Part shown: piece after piece, positions 46,703-57,649 of the stretch
How positions within the stretch are numbered: the first letter of the stretch is position 1
How the letters are laid out: the number at the start of each line of letters is the position of its first letter
Origin: Paraburkholderia phytofirmans OLGA172
GTDB taxonomy: Bacteria > Pseudomonadota > Gammaproteobacteria > Burkholderiales > Burkholderiaceae
Length of the DNA stretch: 64,000 nt
NCBI RefSeq assembly: GCF_001634365.1
Contig: NZ_CP014578.1
Coordinates: 1,612,001 to 1,676,000 of the forward strand
Reading direction: 5' to 3'
The notes under the pieces: generated by a model
Databases searched by the model: none
Seen by the model: only the letters and a program-made list of their open reading frames with translations
Told to the model about the DNA's origin: nothing
Position numbers and translations under genes: made by a program

Positions 46703-47188
46703 GACATCGGTCTCATTTCCAGGGAGACTACACAATCGTGAAGGTGGGTTGCGCGTTGCCCGCTTGCCGCACCGATGCGCGGCGCGACGCCGGACGAGAG
46801 CGCAGGCACACCCATCGAGACCCAGTATGATCCTTACTCGCGGTGATGTGTACTGGTTCCACCCTTCAATCGTCGACGCGTGGCAAAAAATGACCCGAAA
46901 CGGTGAGCAGTGGCATGAAACGAAGAGTGGTTAGCTGTAGCGTGCGCGGCGCTCAGCCCAAATTCACAGAAGTAGCTGTGCGCTTAAAATCATTCGGGCC
47001 TAAGGATTTTCTTAAGAAAATACCGGGAGATTCTGAGTCACCGTCCCGGTTCTCGCGAATGTATCAGGTGTAGCATCATCACAGTATTTGATCGGCAGTT
47101 AGGGCGGTGCTCTCAAAATATGTTGGCGTCACACCGACCACATACCGCTCACAGCGTAAGCGTACTCGCCAAAAGAGCGCGAGGTCGA
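46703..47188. other. intergenic region with a tiny AraC-type remnant
   Basis: Mostly featureless. At 47108-47150 the plus strand reads LSKYVGVTPTTYRSQRKR, the usual ending of an AraC-family HTH. It is the tail of a lost regulator. Confidence 0.45.
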
Positions 47189-50140
47189 TTACATCTCGCC
47201 TCGCTCGGGGCGCTCTACCATGCTCAGGATGGCATTTGACTCGTATTCCCTGGCTAACTCATAAATTTTCTCGACGAAGGGGCGATACGCGACATTGCAT
47301 TCGCCTATTTTCTGGGCCCATTGCATGATGTCACGCATGTTTCCTCTTTGCGCGAGTTCTCGAAGAGTTTCCATCTCGTCAACGGGTGGGATAGCGAGCG
47401 GCTTTCTTGATGAAGCGCGCGGACGGTATCCGTGAATCGGATCGGCAGTCCACGTCAGGCCCAGGAGCACTTCGATTTGAGCCAGCAGGTGACATAGGTC
47501 GACGGGTTTTGGGATCACAGTATCGACCGCGGCCGCAACGTCATTCCGCTCTACGTTGGAGGACGAATGGTTGGACACAGCAATGATAGGGGTTGTCACG
47601 AGGCCCGCCCGTTTGCGCAGGGTACGCACAGTTCGCGGCCTGACAATTCCATTGGCGGCGCTCTCGACGAGAACCAGGTCCGGCATGATGGCCTTGGCTT
47701 TTTCCAGTGCCTGCGTACTGGGGGTTCGCGTGACCTCGAAGCCCAGCGATGCCAATGCCTGTGTCACGTTCGACGAATCTTCCGGAAACTCTTCAACAAC
47801 GAGAATCTTCCTACGCGCCCCGGAGTATCCCGTTATCTTGCGTGCCCCCGACAATGCCTCGCCAACGACGTTCATCGGCACGTTCAACTCGAACCAGAAC
47901 GTGCTGCCATGGCCAGGCTGACTGACTACCTGAATCTCCCCCCCCATTGACTGCACCAGTTGGCGGCTGATGGCTAATCCGAGCCCGGCGCCGCCTGGGC
48001 GCCACTGCGGCTCGCTGGTCAGGCCGAACGGTTCGAACATTGCCTGCAATTGATGGGCGGCAATCCCCACTCCTGTATCGCGCACCTCGAAACGAAGTGT
48101 TCCGGCGGGTGATATGGCGACGTGCAGGCATACTTCGCCACTGTCCGTGAAATCGACCGCGTTTGAGAGCAGGTTGATCAAAATCTGCCGTAGTCGCGTC
48201 TCGTCCGCGCGAATACCACACGGCAGCCCGGGTCCGAGGTCGCACACGAACGCCAATCCCTTTTGCTCAGCCTTGACTCCGATTATCTCTGCCACTGTCT
48301 CGAACAAGTTCGCCAGCACAATGTTCGAGATGCGGAGATCGAGCCTGCCGGCTTCAATTCCCGCGTAATCAAGCGTGTTGTTGAGCAGATTCAACAAATG
48401 TTGTCCGCTTTGCTGAATCGCGCGAAGTGACTCGCGTTGCGGATTTTCCGGCGTTGCGCCACGCAATAGGATTTGTGTATATCCAAGAATCACGTTTAAC
48501 GGTGTCCGCAGTTCGTGGCTCATGTGGGCCAGAAGCTCACTCTTTGCCCGGCTCTCAGCATCCGCAGCCCGTCTTGCCTCATGTTCCGCTTCGGCCATCT
48601 TGCGTCCGGTGATGTCAATTACCGTGCCGACGTATTCGTCGGTATCTTCACCGTCCCGCGTAAGCGGGTGGCCTACGGAGTGGAGGTACTTGATGGATCC
48701 GTCCGGTAGAGCAACGCGAAATTCACACTCGAAGCCTGTTCGTTCGAGAATGGCGGACGCAATGGTGTGCCGAGTGGACTTGCGGTCGTCAGGATCGATG
48801 CGGCTCCAGAAAAATTCAATATCGGGCTCTACCGCTCCAGGTTCAAGTCCAAGAATCCGGTAGTACTCGTCGGACCAGACGAGCTTCCCTGTCGGCAGAT
48901 TTAATCCCCAACTGCCCGTATGGCTGATCTTCTGTCCCTCCGCCAAAAGAGCTTCACTAAGATGGAGTTTTTCTTCTGCAAGCTTCTGGTCAGTAATATC
49001 TCTCGTTACGCAAAGCACACACGGTTGAGATCCCACTACCACTTGTGCCGCCGACACTCTTCCCACGCGCGTCTCTCCGCGCTTCGTGCGAAAGCGGATT
49101 ACTTCGGCCTGGGCATCGCCGTCGCGGAGCAGACGCTCCAACAGTTCTCCGTGCTTGACGGTGTCTACAAACAAGTTGAGGTCGTCGGTGGTTTGTCCGA
49201 GAACCTCTTGAGCTGGGTAGCCCGTGATACGTGCGAATCCAGGGTTCACCTCGATGAACCGGCGATTTCCAAGTTCGCAGAGTCCGATGGCGTCGGGGAT
49301 CGAACGAAACATGAGTTCATACTTTTCTTCAGAATGTTTTAGCTCATCTTCTGCGCGCTTACGTAGTGTGATGTCCTCACATACTACAAGGACAACAGGT
49401 ACATTGTGACGCGAGACAGCCTTCGCACTCTCACGAACCCACAGCACGCTCCCGTCCTTACGGATTTTTCGAAACTCCCAGGTCATTGGCTGACCGAGGT
49501 GTGCGAGACAAGCCGCGAAATTGCTGGCCACGGCGTCGCGATCTGGTTCGTAGAAGACGCTCAATAACTGGCAGCCGATCAGCTCGCTAACCTCATATCC
49601 GAGTTGCTCGGCCCCGAACGGATTGACGGCCAGGATTGTTCCATTGGCGGCGACCATGAAACACATCGTAGGGTTATTTTCAAATACGGTCCGCCATTGC
49701 TCGTCGTTGCTGTGTAGCGCGTCTTCGGTCGTGGCTTGCTGTTCGCCGCGGGTTGCCACGCCCCGATCGGTCTGTTTCGACTTTGGATGGCGGCGCATGA
49801 GATCTTTGATGATACTAGCGAAATCACCCAATGCATCTTGCGCCACGAGAAATTGGGACGCGCCAAGGATGACAACAAGTGGGCTCTTTACATCCCGAGT
49901 TCGGCGATACATTCTGCGCCATGCATTGAACTCGTTCGCATTCACAGAACGCCTGTTCAGCATGATCAGGCGCGGCGACACGCGTCTGACGACGCGTGTC
50001 GCCTCCTGACGAGTGGACGCGAATAGAATCTGAAAGCCCCGCGCCCCCAGTTGCTGTACCGTCGACGCTATGCGGGTCAACATATTGCCAACGATGACTA
50101 TAATCGGCCCGTCGGTGAGCCGCGATTTGGTAAGGCTCAT
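47189..50140 (-). CDS. hybrid sensor histidine kinase with three PAS domains and degenerate receivers
   Basis: 983-aa soluble kinase. N-terminal residues ~10-115 have a receiver-like fold but lack the acidic pair and the phosphoacceptor (LIMLNRRSVNANE). Three PAS domains follow (~145-265, 270-395, 400-520). HisKA has the phospho-His in ELLAHMSHELRTPLNVILGY. HATPase_c has N-box INLLSNAVDFTDSG and G-boxes RDTGVGI and GGAGLGLAISRQL. A second receiver (~770-885) has EEFPEDSS instead of the Asp pair and LVLVESAANGI where the phosphoacceptor Asp is expected, though the Lys remains (VIPKPVD). A C-terminal helical domain (~915-975, MRDIMQWAQKIGECNVAYRP) is shared with the kinase at 57650-59645. The SD is GAGG. 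It may be a kinase controlled by pseudo-receivers. Confidence 0.92.
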   Translation of the reverse strand: MSLTKSRLTDGPIIVIVGNMLTRIASTVQQLGARGFQILFASTRQEATRVVRRVSPRLIMLNRRSVNANEFNAWRRMYRRTRDVKSPLVVILGASQFLVAQDALGDFASIIKDLMRRHPKSKQTDRGVATRGEQQATTEDALHSNDEQWRTVFENNPTMCFMVAANGTILAVNPFGAEQLGYEVSELIGCQLLSVFYEPDRDAVASNFAACLAHLGQPMTWEFRKIRKDGSVLWVRESAKAVSRHNVPVVLVVCEDITLRKRAEDELKHSEEKYELMFRSIPDAIGLCELGNRRFIEVNPGFARITGYPAQEVLGQTTDDLNLFVDTVKHGELLERLLRDGDAQAEVIRFRTKRGETRVGRVSAAQVVVGSQPCVLCVTRDITDQKLAEEKLHLSEALLAEGQKISHTGSWGLNLPTGKLVWSDEYYRILGLEPGAVEPDIEFFWSRIDPDDRKSTRHTIASAILERTGFECEFRVALPDGSIKYLHSVGHPLTRDGEDTDEYVGTVIDITGRKMAEAEHEARRAADAESRAKSELLAHMSHELRTPLNVILGYTQILLRGATPENPQRESLRAIQQSGQHLLNLLNNTLDYAGIEAGRLDLRISNIVLANLFETVAEIIGVKAEQKGLAFVCDLGPGLPCGIRADETRLRQILINLLSNAVDFTDSGEVCLHVAISPAGTLRFEVRDTGVGIAAHQLQAMFEPFGLTSEPQWRPGGAGLGLAISRQLVQSMGGEIQVVSQPGHGSTFWFELNVPMNVVGEALSGARKITGYSGARRKILVVEEFPEDSSNVTQALASLGFEVTRTPSTQALEKAKAIMPDLVLVESAANGIVRPRTVRTLRKRAGLVTTPIIAVSNHSSSNVERNDVAAAVDTVIPKPVDLCHLLAQIEVLLGLTWTADPIHGYRPRASSRKPLAIPPVDEMETLRELAQRGNMRDIMQWAQKIGECNVAYRPFVEKIYELAREYESNAILSMVERPERGEM

Positions 50141-50383
50141 ATCGCTGCCTCGCTTGCGTTGATCTGCGACCGGCGGGCAACCCGGTCGTTAGGCTGCAGC
50201 GATGGTCTCCAATTACCTCTATTATTTCCCGATACCACCGATCCGGATCTTTTTTGCCGCTTTGACGACAGCCTTTTGTCAAGGCAGCAAAATTTATAAA
50301 AAGAGGTTTAGCCGTTCGCCAGATCGTGATGAAACGTTCGCTTTCCACGTCGCTCCTATGGTTACGCGGTGCAAATCACCTTG

Positions 50384-51238
50384 TTAGTGTTGGACTCGGT
50401 ATTCTTTTGGCGTAACACCGACGTGCTGTCGAAAAACAGCGGTGAAATGGCTTTGGCTCTGGAAACCTAGTTCATAGGCAATACATGCGATTGACGCGTT
50501 GTCCTCAGCAAGGCGGACGCGAGCGGCGTCCACTCGACGCTCCGTAATGTAACGCTGAGGAGTCGATCCGGTAGCTAGCTTGAACATCCTTGAGAAGTGG
50601 AACGGGCTGATGTGTAACGCAGCTGCGACATCGCGGAAGGATATGGGTTCCGAAATGTGCTCATCAATGTAATCGCTGGCCTGTTTGAGTTTGAAACAAG
50701 GTAAAGCGCCTATGCGCGAGGAGGGCCGTCCCGCCTGGCCGTATGTGGCCACGACGTGGTGACACATGACGAATGCGAGCGATTGTAGATAGGTTGTGAT
50801 TGACCTGGTCGGCGCTGCCAATGCCGCGTGAGCCTTTCGGCCGAGGTGCCACACGATTGGGTCTACAGCGTCTGGATGAGAACTGATGAGAACCTTGCCG
50901 CCTCCCAGTCCTTCACGCACTTCGTCGCACAGGCTGCGGGACAGCGAAAAGGTCGTGACAGCGGTCTCCTTATGCCACGCGATTGAATAGGGATGGCCGG
51001 GTGCCAGTATCGATACGTTTCGGCCAGTAATGCGGCACTGGTCGCGCTCGCGGCTGGGGAGCTCGCAGACGATAACTCCATCGGCACCGTTGGCCGGAAT
51101 GACAATGGTAAGTCCGTCCGGACATTCATCAGACCAGATGGGCGGTGATGTGACCATCGCGACGACGAAGAATCCGGAGCCCACCATCTCCATTCTATTT
51201 TGTAATGGCGCCCTTGATCGTAAGCTTTCCGTACACAT
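50384..51238 (-). CDS. AraC-family transcriptional regulator
   Basis: ~284-aa regulator. The N-terminal ~150 residues look like an AraC effector domain (GRNVSILAPGHPYSIAWHKE). The C-terminal double HTH (residues ~180-284) is intact: KQASDYIDEHISEPISFRDV, AAALHISPFHFSRMFKLATG, STPQRYITERRVDAARVRLA and FQSQSHFTAVFRQHVGVTPK. I chose ATG 51238 because GGGAGGGG precedes it by five bases; in-frame ATGs at 51256 and 51328 are alternatives. It is between the hybrid kinase and an IS5 element. Target genes are unknown. Confidence 0.9.
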   Translation of the reverse strand: MCTESLRSRAPLQNRMEMVGSGFFVVAMVTSPPIWSDECPDGLTIVIPANGADGVIVCELPSRERDQCRITGRNVSILAPGHPYSIAWHKETAVTTFSLSRSLCDEVREGLGGGKVLISSHPDAVDPIVWHLGRKAHAALAAPTRSITTYLQSLAFVMCHHVVATYGQAGRPSSRIGALPCFKLKQASDYIDEHISEPISFRDVAAALHISPFHFSRMFKLATGSTPQRYITERRVDAARVRLAEDNASIACIAYELGFQSQSHFTAVFRQHVGVTPKEYRVQH

Positions 51239-51544
51239 CGCCCCTCCCATATGCATTCCTCTACCGGCCGCCCCGATGCTTGCGACTCGTATGGAACTAA
51301 TCGTAGCGAGCGGCCAGACGCCGATCACTCAGGAAAATCGGATTCGACGCTCGGAAATTTCTTGTTGTGTGGGGAAGGGCCTGGCCTTGCACGGAAGGCC
51401 AGGCATTTGAAAGCTGCATGACGAAACCGTTGGCAAGGTCATCCGGCATTGGCGGCGTTCTGCGCCGGCATGATCCTCAGCTGGGCGACGCTCGGGATTA
51501 TTTTCACAGCCGGTGCTTAGCTGACGATCGGCGTCAGCCTCGTG
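51239..51544. other. region between araC-type gene and IS5 element
   Basis: No intact gene. The plus strand at about 51447-51547 reads hydrophobic (AAFCAGMILSWATLGIIFTA, then LTIGVSLVLA after a stop), suggesting a decayed membrane protein. Confidence 0.3.
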
Positions 51545-52360
51545 CTAGAGGGTGTTAGGCACCTGGACAGCCGGCGCGACATGTACAAGCATGAGCATGG
51601 CGAAGACAACAAAGTGCAGGCCGGCTAACGTTTCGGGCAGACGTTCGTAGTCTCGCGCCAGTCGCCGGAACCGGTTGAGCCAGCCGAAACTACGCTCGAC
51701 AACCCATCGGCGCGGCAGCAGCACGAAGCCCTTCTTTGCCTCTGGCAGTTTGATAATCTGCAGTTCGATGCCTTCGTCATGCGCAGCCTGTCGAGCCGTA
51801 TCACCGGTATAGCCTTGGTCAGCGAATGCAAGCTTTACCGTCTGACCGGTTGCTTGCTGAACCTGACGGGCAAGCTCGGCTACCTGTGCGCGCTCCTGCT
51901 CGTTGGCCGGCGTGATGTGCACCGCCAGCAACAAACCTAACGTGTCGACAGCCATATGGACTTTGCTGCCTCGCTTGCGCTTATGACCGTCGTAACCCGC
52001 GCGCGGTCCGCTCTCGCAGGTGGACTGCAGAGTGCGCCCATCCAGAATCACCGCACTGGGCTGGCCCTGACGCTCCTGCGCGACCCGAATTACGGATCGC
52101 AGATCACTGACCATTGCCTCGAAGCAGCCCGCGTTCAACCAGCGTTGCGTTTGCTGGTAGACCAACTCCCATGGCGGAAAATTGGTCGGCAGCATACGCC
52201 ACGACGCACCCGCCCGCGCCATCCAGCGCAACGCATTGAACATCTCGCGCAGTTCATACCGCCGCTGTGGAGCATCTTCATTCATCAACGTTAGATAGGG
52301 AGCGGCAAAGCTCCACTCTTCATCCGAGACATCTGTCGGGTATGGCTTGCGTTCTGTCAT
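51545..52360 (-). CDS. IS5-family transposase (DUF4096/DDE type)
   Basis: 271-aa single-ORF transposase. N-terminal DUF4096 is YPTDVSDEEWSFAAPYL. The DDE domain has Asp in AVILDGRTLQSTC, Asp in KLAFADQGYTGDTARQA, and Glu in PRRWVVERSFGWLNRFRRL, with the ending LARDYERLPETLAGLHF. The start is ATG 52360 (GGCGGA upstream); the frame is open into the inverted repeat. The TAG stop is completed by flanking bases: the element supplies CTC and the target TA plus a host G supply the stop. Intact and probably active. Confidence 0.9.
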   Translation of the reverse strand: MTERKPYPTDVSDEEWSFAAPYLTLMNEDAPQRRYELREMFNALRWMARAGASWRMLPTNFPPWELVYQQTQRWLNAGCFEAMVSDLRSVIRVAQERQGQPSAVILDGRTLQSTCESGPRAGYDGHKRKRGSKVHMAVDTLGLLLAVHITPANEQERAQVAELARQVQQATGQTVKLAFADQGYTGDTARQAAHDEGIELQIIKLPEAKKGFVLLPRRWVVERSFGWLNRFRRLARDYERLPETLAGLHFVVFAMLMLVHVAPAVQVPNTL

Positions 52361-52403
52361 TCCGCCAGGGTACCAGGTCTGGCGAAAAGTGCCTAACACC
52401 CTC
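51548..52403 (-). mobile_element. IS5-family insertion sequence, complete (856 bp)
   Basis: Perfect 15-bp terminal inverted repeats: GAGGGTGTTAGGCAC (51548-51562) and GTGCCTAACACCCTC (52389-52403). A TA dinucleotide flanks each end (51546-51547, 52404-52405), consistent with a 2-bp target duplication. Confidence 0.88.
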
Positions 52404-52421
52404 TAGCCTAGCTAGTGTCAA

Positions 52422-52733
52422 GTGCGGCGATCAAGGTTTGGAGAGCTGCAGAAAATATATCGCGTGGCACACTGGCTGAACTTTTGCGCTCCCCTCAACG
52501 CCATTCTCGGTCATGCGCAAGCTTTAATGCGCGAGCCTTTCCTCGTCGAACAGCATCGCGACGCATTGAAAGTCATATTGCGCAGCGACGAGGACCTGCT
52601 CGTGCTCATCAACGATGTACTGGACTTCGCCAACATCGAAGCGAGAAAAATCGAGTTAGTCCCGGCTGATGCCGTATATAACGAGCGAGCCGGCGGACTA
52701 TCGGACGGGTTCGAAACGCAACGGCATGCGTAG
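52422..52733 (+). pseudogene. histidine kinase remnant (HisKA dimerisation helices)
   Basis: The frame reads CAPLNAILGHAQALMREPFL, VEQHRDALKVILRSDEDLLV, LINDVLDFANIEARKIELVP. It is the second half of a HisKA domain, about half identical to the same region of the kinase at 57650-59350. The phospho-His motif is gone (WLNFCAPLN instead of HELRTPLN) and no ATPase domain follows. It is a leftover of a third kinase of this family. Confidence 0.72.
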
Positions 52734-53029
52734 CTTTACCAGCCGCTCGTGCAAAACGCTCTCCGTCGCAATCGTTGCGAAGCCAGCCCCCGGCCTTTGC
52801 AGACCGGTTCGGGTTGATCGCCGTTGTGTATCGCACGGCGGACATCACAAATGGCGCAAGGCCGAAGCAGTTCCGCAACCAGCTTGTAGCGTCAGACCTT
52901 GATAGCGGATAAATATGCAGAACGCGCTCGCCAATTCCAATCCGCGTGCCAACGTGCCTTTCGGATCGTGTGATGTTGCGGCTCGCGGTCAACTCTCGGA
53001 GCCGCACGGCGGTGATCAAGGAGATCAAA

Positions 53030-53176
53030 ATGACGGTACTCCTCGAGTATTTCGCATTGTTCATGACAATTCTATTATTGGTTATCCTTGGCATTGATCG
53101 ATGGTCGGAACGTCAGCGAAAACCCACTGTTGATCGGTCATTCGTGGAAGAGGTATATTCGCGCGATGAGGTCTGA
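53030..53176 (+). CDS. 48-aa single-span membrane protein, unknown function
   Basis: Starts MTVLLEYFALFMTILLLVIL, a single transmembrane helix, followed by a charged tail (DRWSERQRKPTVDRSFVEEV). AAGGAG at 53018-53023, six bases before the ATG, is a near-ideal ribosome-binding site, which is unusual in this decayed stretch. No family is recognised. It may be a small membrane regulator or a chance survivor. Confidence 0.5.
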   Translation: MTVLLEYFALFMTILLLVILGIDRWSERQRKPTVDRSFVEEVYSRDEV

Positions 53177-54642
53177 CGCTGATCGGCATCGCGTTCAACG
53201 CTCAACTACGGGAAACTTCAGGTTTATGACGTGGCGCGCATGTTGCCAACGAACCACTCGGACTTGGGCACTATTGAAGAATTAGAGATGCGCTTCATAA
53301 AATAGATGCTTGCAGTAACCAGTTTGGTCAAGACAGCCACGCATGAAGTGAATATTCCGTACGATCCGGCGAATATAGATCGCAAGATGAACGTGCGCCA
53401 TTGAACGGTCGGGTCTTGCACCGAGAGGCCCGACGCCGCTGGTGATGCCACCCATGATGCGAATGGGGGTCTGCGGCAAAGCGCCCTCACATTCACTTCA
53501 TCCGGCCCCGAACGGTAAATGATCGCGCTTTGAACGAACTAGCGCCATGTTTCGCGCCAGCAAGGCCGGACCGCTTGCGACAGTCGCGAAGACCGACCAA
53601 CGCTGTCTTCAATTTTTGCCCGGACTGTACAACGAAGATGATCCGGACTATGTCGCGCCGGACCGATTCGCGAGGTTCGCATGCGGTGAGAAGGCCGCCT
53701 CGATGGCATATTCATGGTCGATCACCGAATTCGTCTGCGCGGCGAGTGCGAGCGTGAACGTCGGCAGTCGTCGCACAAAGGGTTGAAGGGACGGACGTAG
53801 TCGCATGGTAACGACGATTTCTGGCTCGATCCGTCTATTCGTAAGTCCGCGCAGTGATAAAAGCAATTTTTCTACGTTATCCCAAGTGTTCTTCATTTGA
53901 AAGTGTCGCTAGGTGCCAATCCGGCAGGTGCATCATTCAGGACCAGCACTCGAGAGGTGCGCTACCCATTGTCGACAAGTTTGCTTATCTATGGCGTCCA
54001 GAACTATGGGGCGATCTATGCGCTAGAACTCATCATTTCGGGAAGGTAGACCTGTAGATGTCAAAGCGATGTGCGCATTCGTGGCTGCTGTCGAGAAGCA
54101 GAGCTTCACCCGCACTGCATGCGGTTTTAAAGTCAGTTTCACGTGTACGTCGCGCGTGGCCGATGTTCCAAAAATGGGCGCGTTTCGCCGTTCCTGGTGC
54201 TCAAGGCCCTGCTGAATGCCAACGGCTGCAAAGGTCAATGTAACGAATTGCAATTTGTGTCTCTGGAGCGGAAAGTTGGCATTCACGCTAACCTTGGTTG
54301 TCCCTTAAGAATGGGTCGAGGGCAAGCGCGGCACGGCGTTGCCAGGCTTGCACATTTTTCAGATATCGGAAGTACTATTGATCCGGATTGCCTTCTGGAA
54401 ATTGTGAGCTCCGCCGATAAGTACGCCCGATTGGTTTTGCAGCCGGCCGGATGCCACGATTGAATGTCGCCACCCGCTCCCGGCGCCGGCCAGCCACATG
54501 CCGAAGACGTCAATCAAAGCGGTACACGCGCTGGTGAAATCGACTCAAGAAAGCAGAGCGACAACGACCCGGGGCTACAATTGATCATGCATTTACCGTT
54601 CTCGGCAATGTAAAGGCATCCGCGGTGTGTTGATCCGAGTGG
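53177..54642. other. decayed region, no intact gene
   Basis: About 1.5 kb with no gene I can support. At 54067-54170 the plus strand reads MCAFVAAVEKQSFTRTACGF, resembling the HTH start of a LysR regulator that then degenerates. A dispersed repeat copy lies at ~54317-54373. Confidence 0.4.
54317..54373 (+). repeat. dispersed ~57-bp repeat, copy B
   Basis: Plus strand TCGAGGGCAAGCGCGGCACG onward to GGAAGTAC, about 80% identical to the minus strand at 3629-3685. Confidence 0.5.
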
Positions 54643-56040
54643 ATGCACCAACCATCGCGGAAACGAGGCGATGTGCTCCTTGCCGCCAAACTCGCGTTCT
54701 CGGATAGCAAAATGAACTCCACCGTTGCCGCTGAGAATGTCGACCCAACATCGACGTCGCATCGTCGGGAGGTTGGATGGCTGGGTTTGACCGCAATTGC
54801 GACAGGAGGCGCGAATTCGGTACTGTTTTTCCTGGCGGCAATGTTCGTCGGAGACGGCGCTATTCGCGGCCAGGGAACAGCAGCGGTGCTTGTGTTGGGC
54901 CTCGGCGTGATACTCAGCTGCGCCGCCGCGCCGGGATGGCTAGAACTGGTTCTGATGTATCCGAACCGGGTTGGAGGCATCGCAGCAGCATGTTCGGAAG
55001 CATTTCGACCATATAGCCCAATCCTGAGTAGCCTCGTGGGTATTGGCTATTGGTTCGGATGGGCGCCGGTTGTGGGACTTGGGGCTGTTCTCTCGGGCGG
55101 TCTCCTTCACGACTTGCTGTTGCCGCTTGTTTCGGCGACAACTCTGGCGCTCGGCATTATTTTGATATGCACGGTTGTCAGCCTATGCGGCCTTAGATGG
55201 TTAGTATGCCTTTGCGTAGTGAGCGCAGGCGTGGCTACCGTGCTAGCGATGCTGTCGGCCGTCGGTCCGCTGTCAGGTGCCGTTGAATGGCATCGGACAG
55301 TCGACTTTCGGCTAACGGTGCCATTTCCTGGTCCGTTCGGCGCTTTCGTTAGCACTTTGGCTGGCTTGTACCTGGTAGGGACGGTTGCGCCGGCATTTGA
55401 AGTCGCTCTAGGCCTGGTGGGGGTCACAAAGGCGCCCATCACGAATGTCTCCCGTGCGCTCTGGGCCGGCGCATGTTTCGGGGTATTGTACTGCCTAGTT
55501 CTGCCGATCATCTGGGTGGACACGCTAGGGCCGGCAGCGTTGAAGGAAGACCTTTCTATTGCTTTGGGTCCGACATTCGCGCCATTGTTGGGGGGCGTCG
55601 CAAAGACCGCGGCGACCTTGTTCATGTTATTCATCGGGTTAGTCGCGACGATAGTTCCGTTCGCCGGACCGACGCGCATACTGTCGCAATTGGCCGACGA
55701 CGGACTGCTTCCAGCGGTGTTCGCCAAGCGGGCACGCGGCGGTGCACCGTGGGTCGCTATCATCCTGACGTCGGCTACCGGTTGCGTGATCGTCGTCGGA
55801 GGGTATCCGATTTGGTTGATCGCCGCGGTGAGCCTACCGTACGTCCTTTGCATCGCACTCACCAGCGTTGCGGTTTGGCTGCTGCGCCGAACAGCTCCGG
55901 ATATGACCCGTCCGTACAGGGCACCGCGGGTAGCGATCAACCTCGGGATCGTGGCTGCTTTCGGCTGGGGGCTGGCGGTAGTGTTCGGCCTTCAGCAATT
56001 CGGATTGCCTTCCGTCATGCTTGGCATTTCATTTGCCTAG
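54643..56040 (+). CDS. APC-family permease, N-terminal half of an IS-split transporter-kinase
   Basis: 465-aa membrane protein of the amino acid-polyamine-organocation type with about eleven to twelve hydrophobic segments (VGWLGLTAIATGGANSVLFF, GIGYWFGWAPVVGLGAVLSG, VSTLAGLYLVGTVAPAFEVA, FMLFIGLVATIVPFAGPTRI, GIVAAFGWGLAVVFGLQQFG). It ends LGISFA-stop, where the TAG is formed by the target TA and the first G of an IS1182 element. Removing that element (56040-57682) and one TA joins the frame to the kinase as LGISFAYLGAVFYLWRKITD. So this is the transport domain of a fused sensor resembling CbrA in design. ATG 54712 is an alternative start. The permease half alone may still fold. Confidence 0.85.
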   Translation: MHQPSRKRGDVLLAAKLAFSDSKMNSTVAAENVDPTSTSHRREVGWLGLTAIATGGANSVLFFLAAMFVGDGAIRGQGTAAVLVLGLGVILSCAAAPGWLELVLMYPNRVGGIAAACSEAFRPYSPILSSLVGIGYWFGWAPVVGLGAVLSGGLLHDLLLPLVSATTLALGIILICTVVSLCGLRWLVCLCVVSAGVATVLAMLSAVGPLSGAVEWHRTVDFRLTVPFPGPFGAFVSTLAGLYLVGTVAPAFEVALGLVGVTKAPITNVSRALWAGACFGVLYCLVLPIIWVDTLGPAALKEDLSIALGPTFAPLLGGVAKTAATLFMLFIGLVATIVPFAGPTRILSQLADDGLLPAVFAKRARGGAPWVAIILTSATGCVIVVGGYPIWLIAAVSLPYVLCIALTSVAVWLLRRTAPDMTRPYRAPRVAINLGIVAAFGWGLAVVFGLQQFGLPSVMLGISFA

Positions 56041-56208
56041 GAGTGCGTCGGATTTGAGATGAGGGGTGAGTGCGGGCACCAGGTGATGAGTGGGTTTGCG
56101 CGGGTTTGCGGACTCACCTCGGTCGTAAAGCGCTACAAAAGGTATTTGAGCGTAGATCGGGAAGGCAATCTCGGCGATGGGGGGCGGGCAAAAAGCCCGC
56201 TTATCGCC

Positions 56209-57597
<1,389 letters not shown>

Positions 57598-57649
57598 AGG
57601 ACTCTCTCAGCGAACTTGTTGATTCATTAACGCTCAACCCGCCCGCCGG

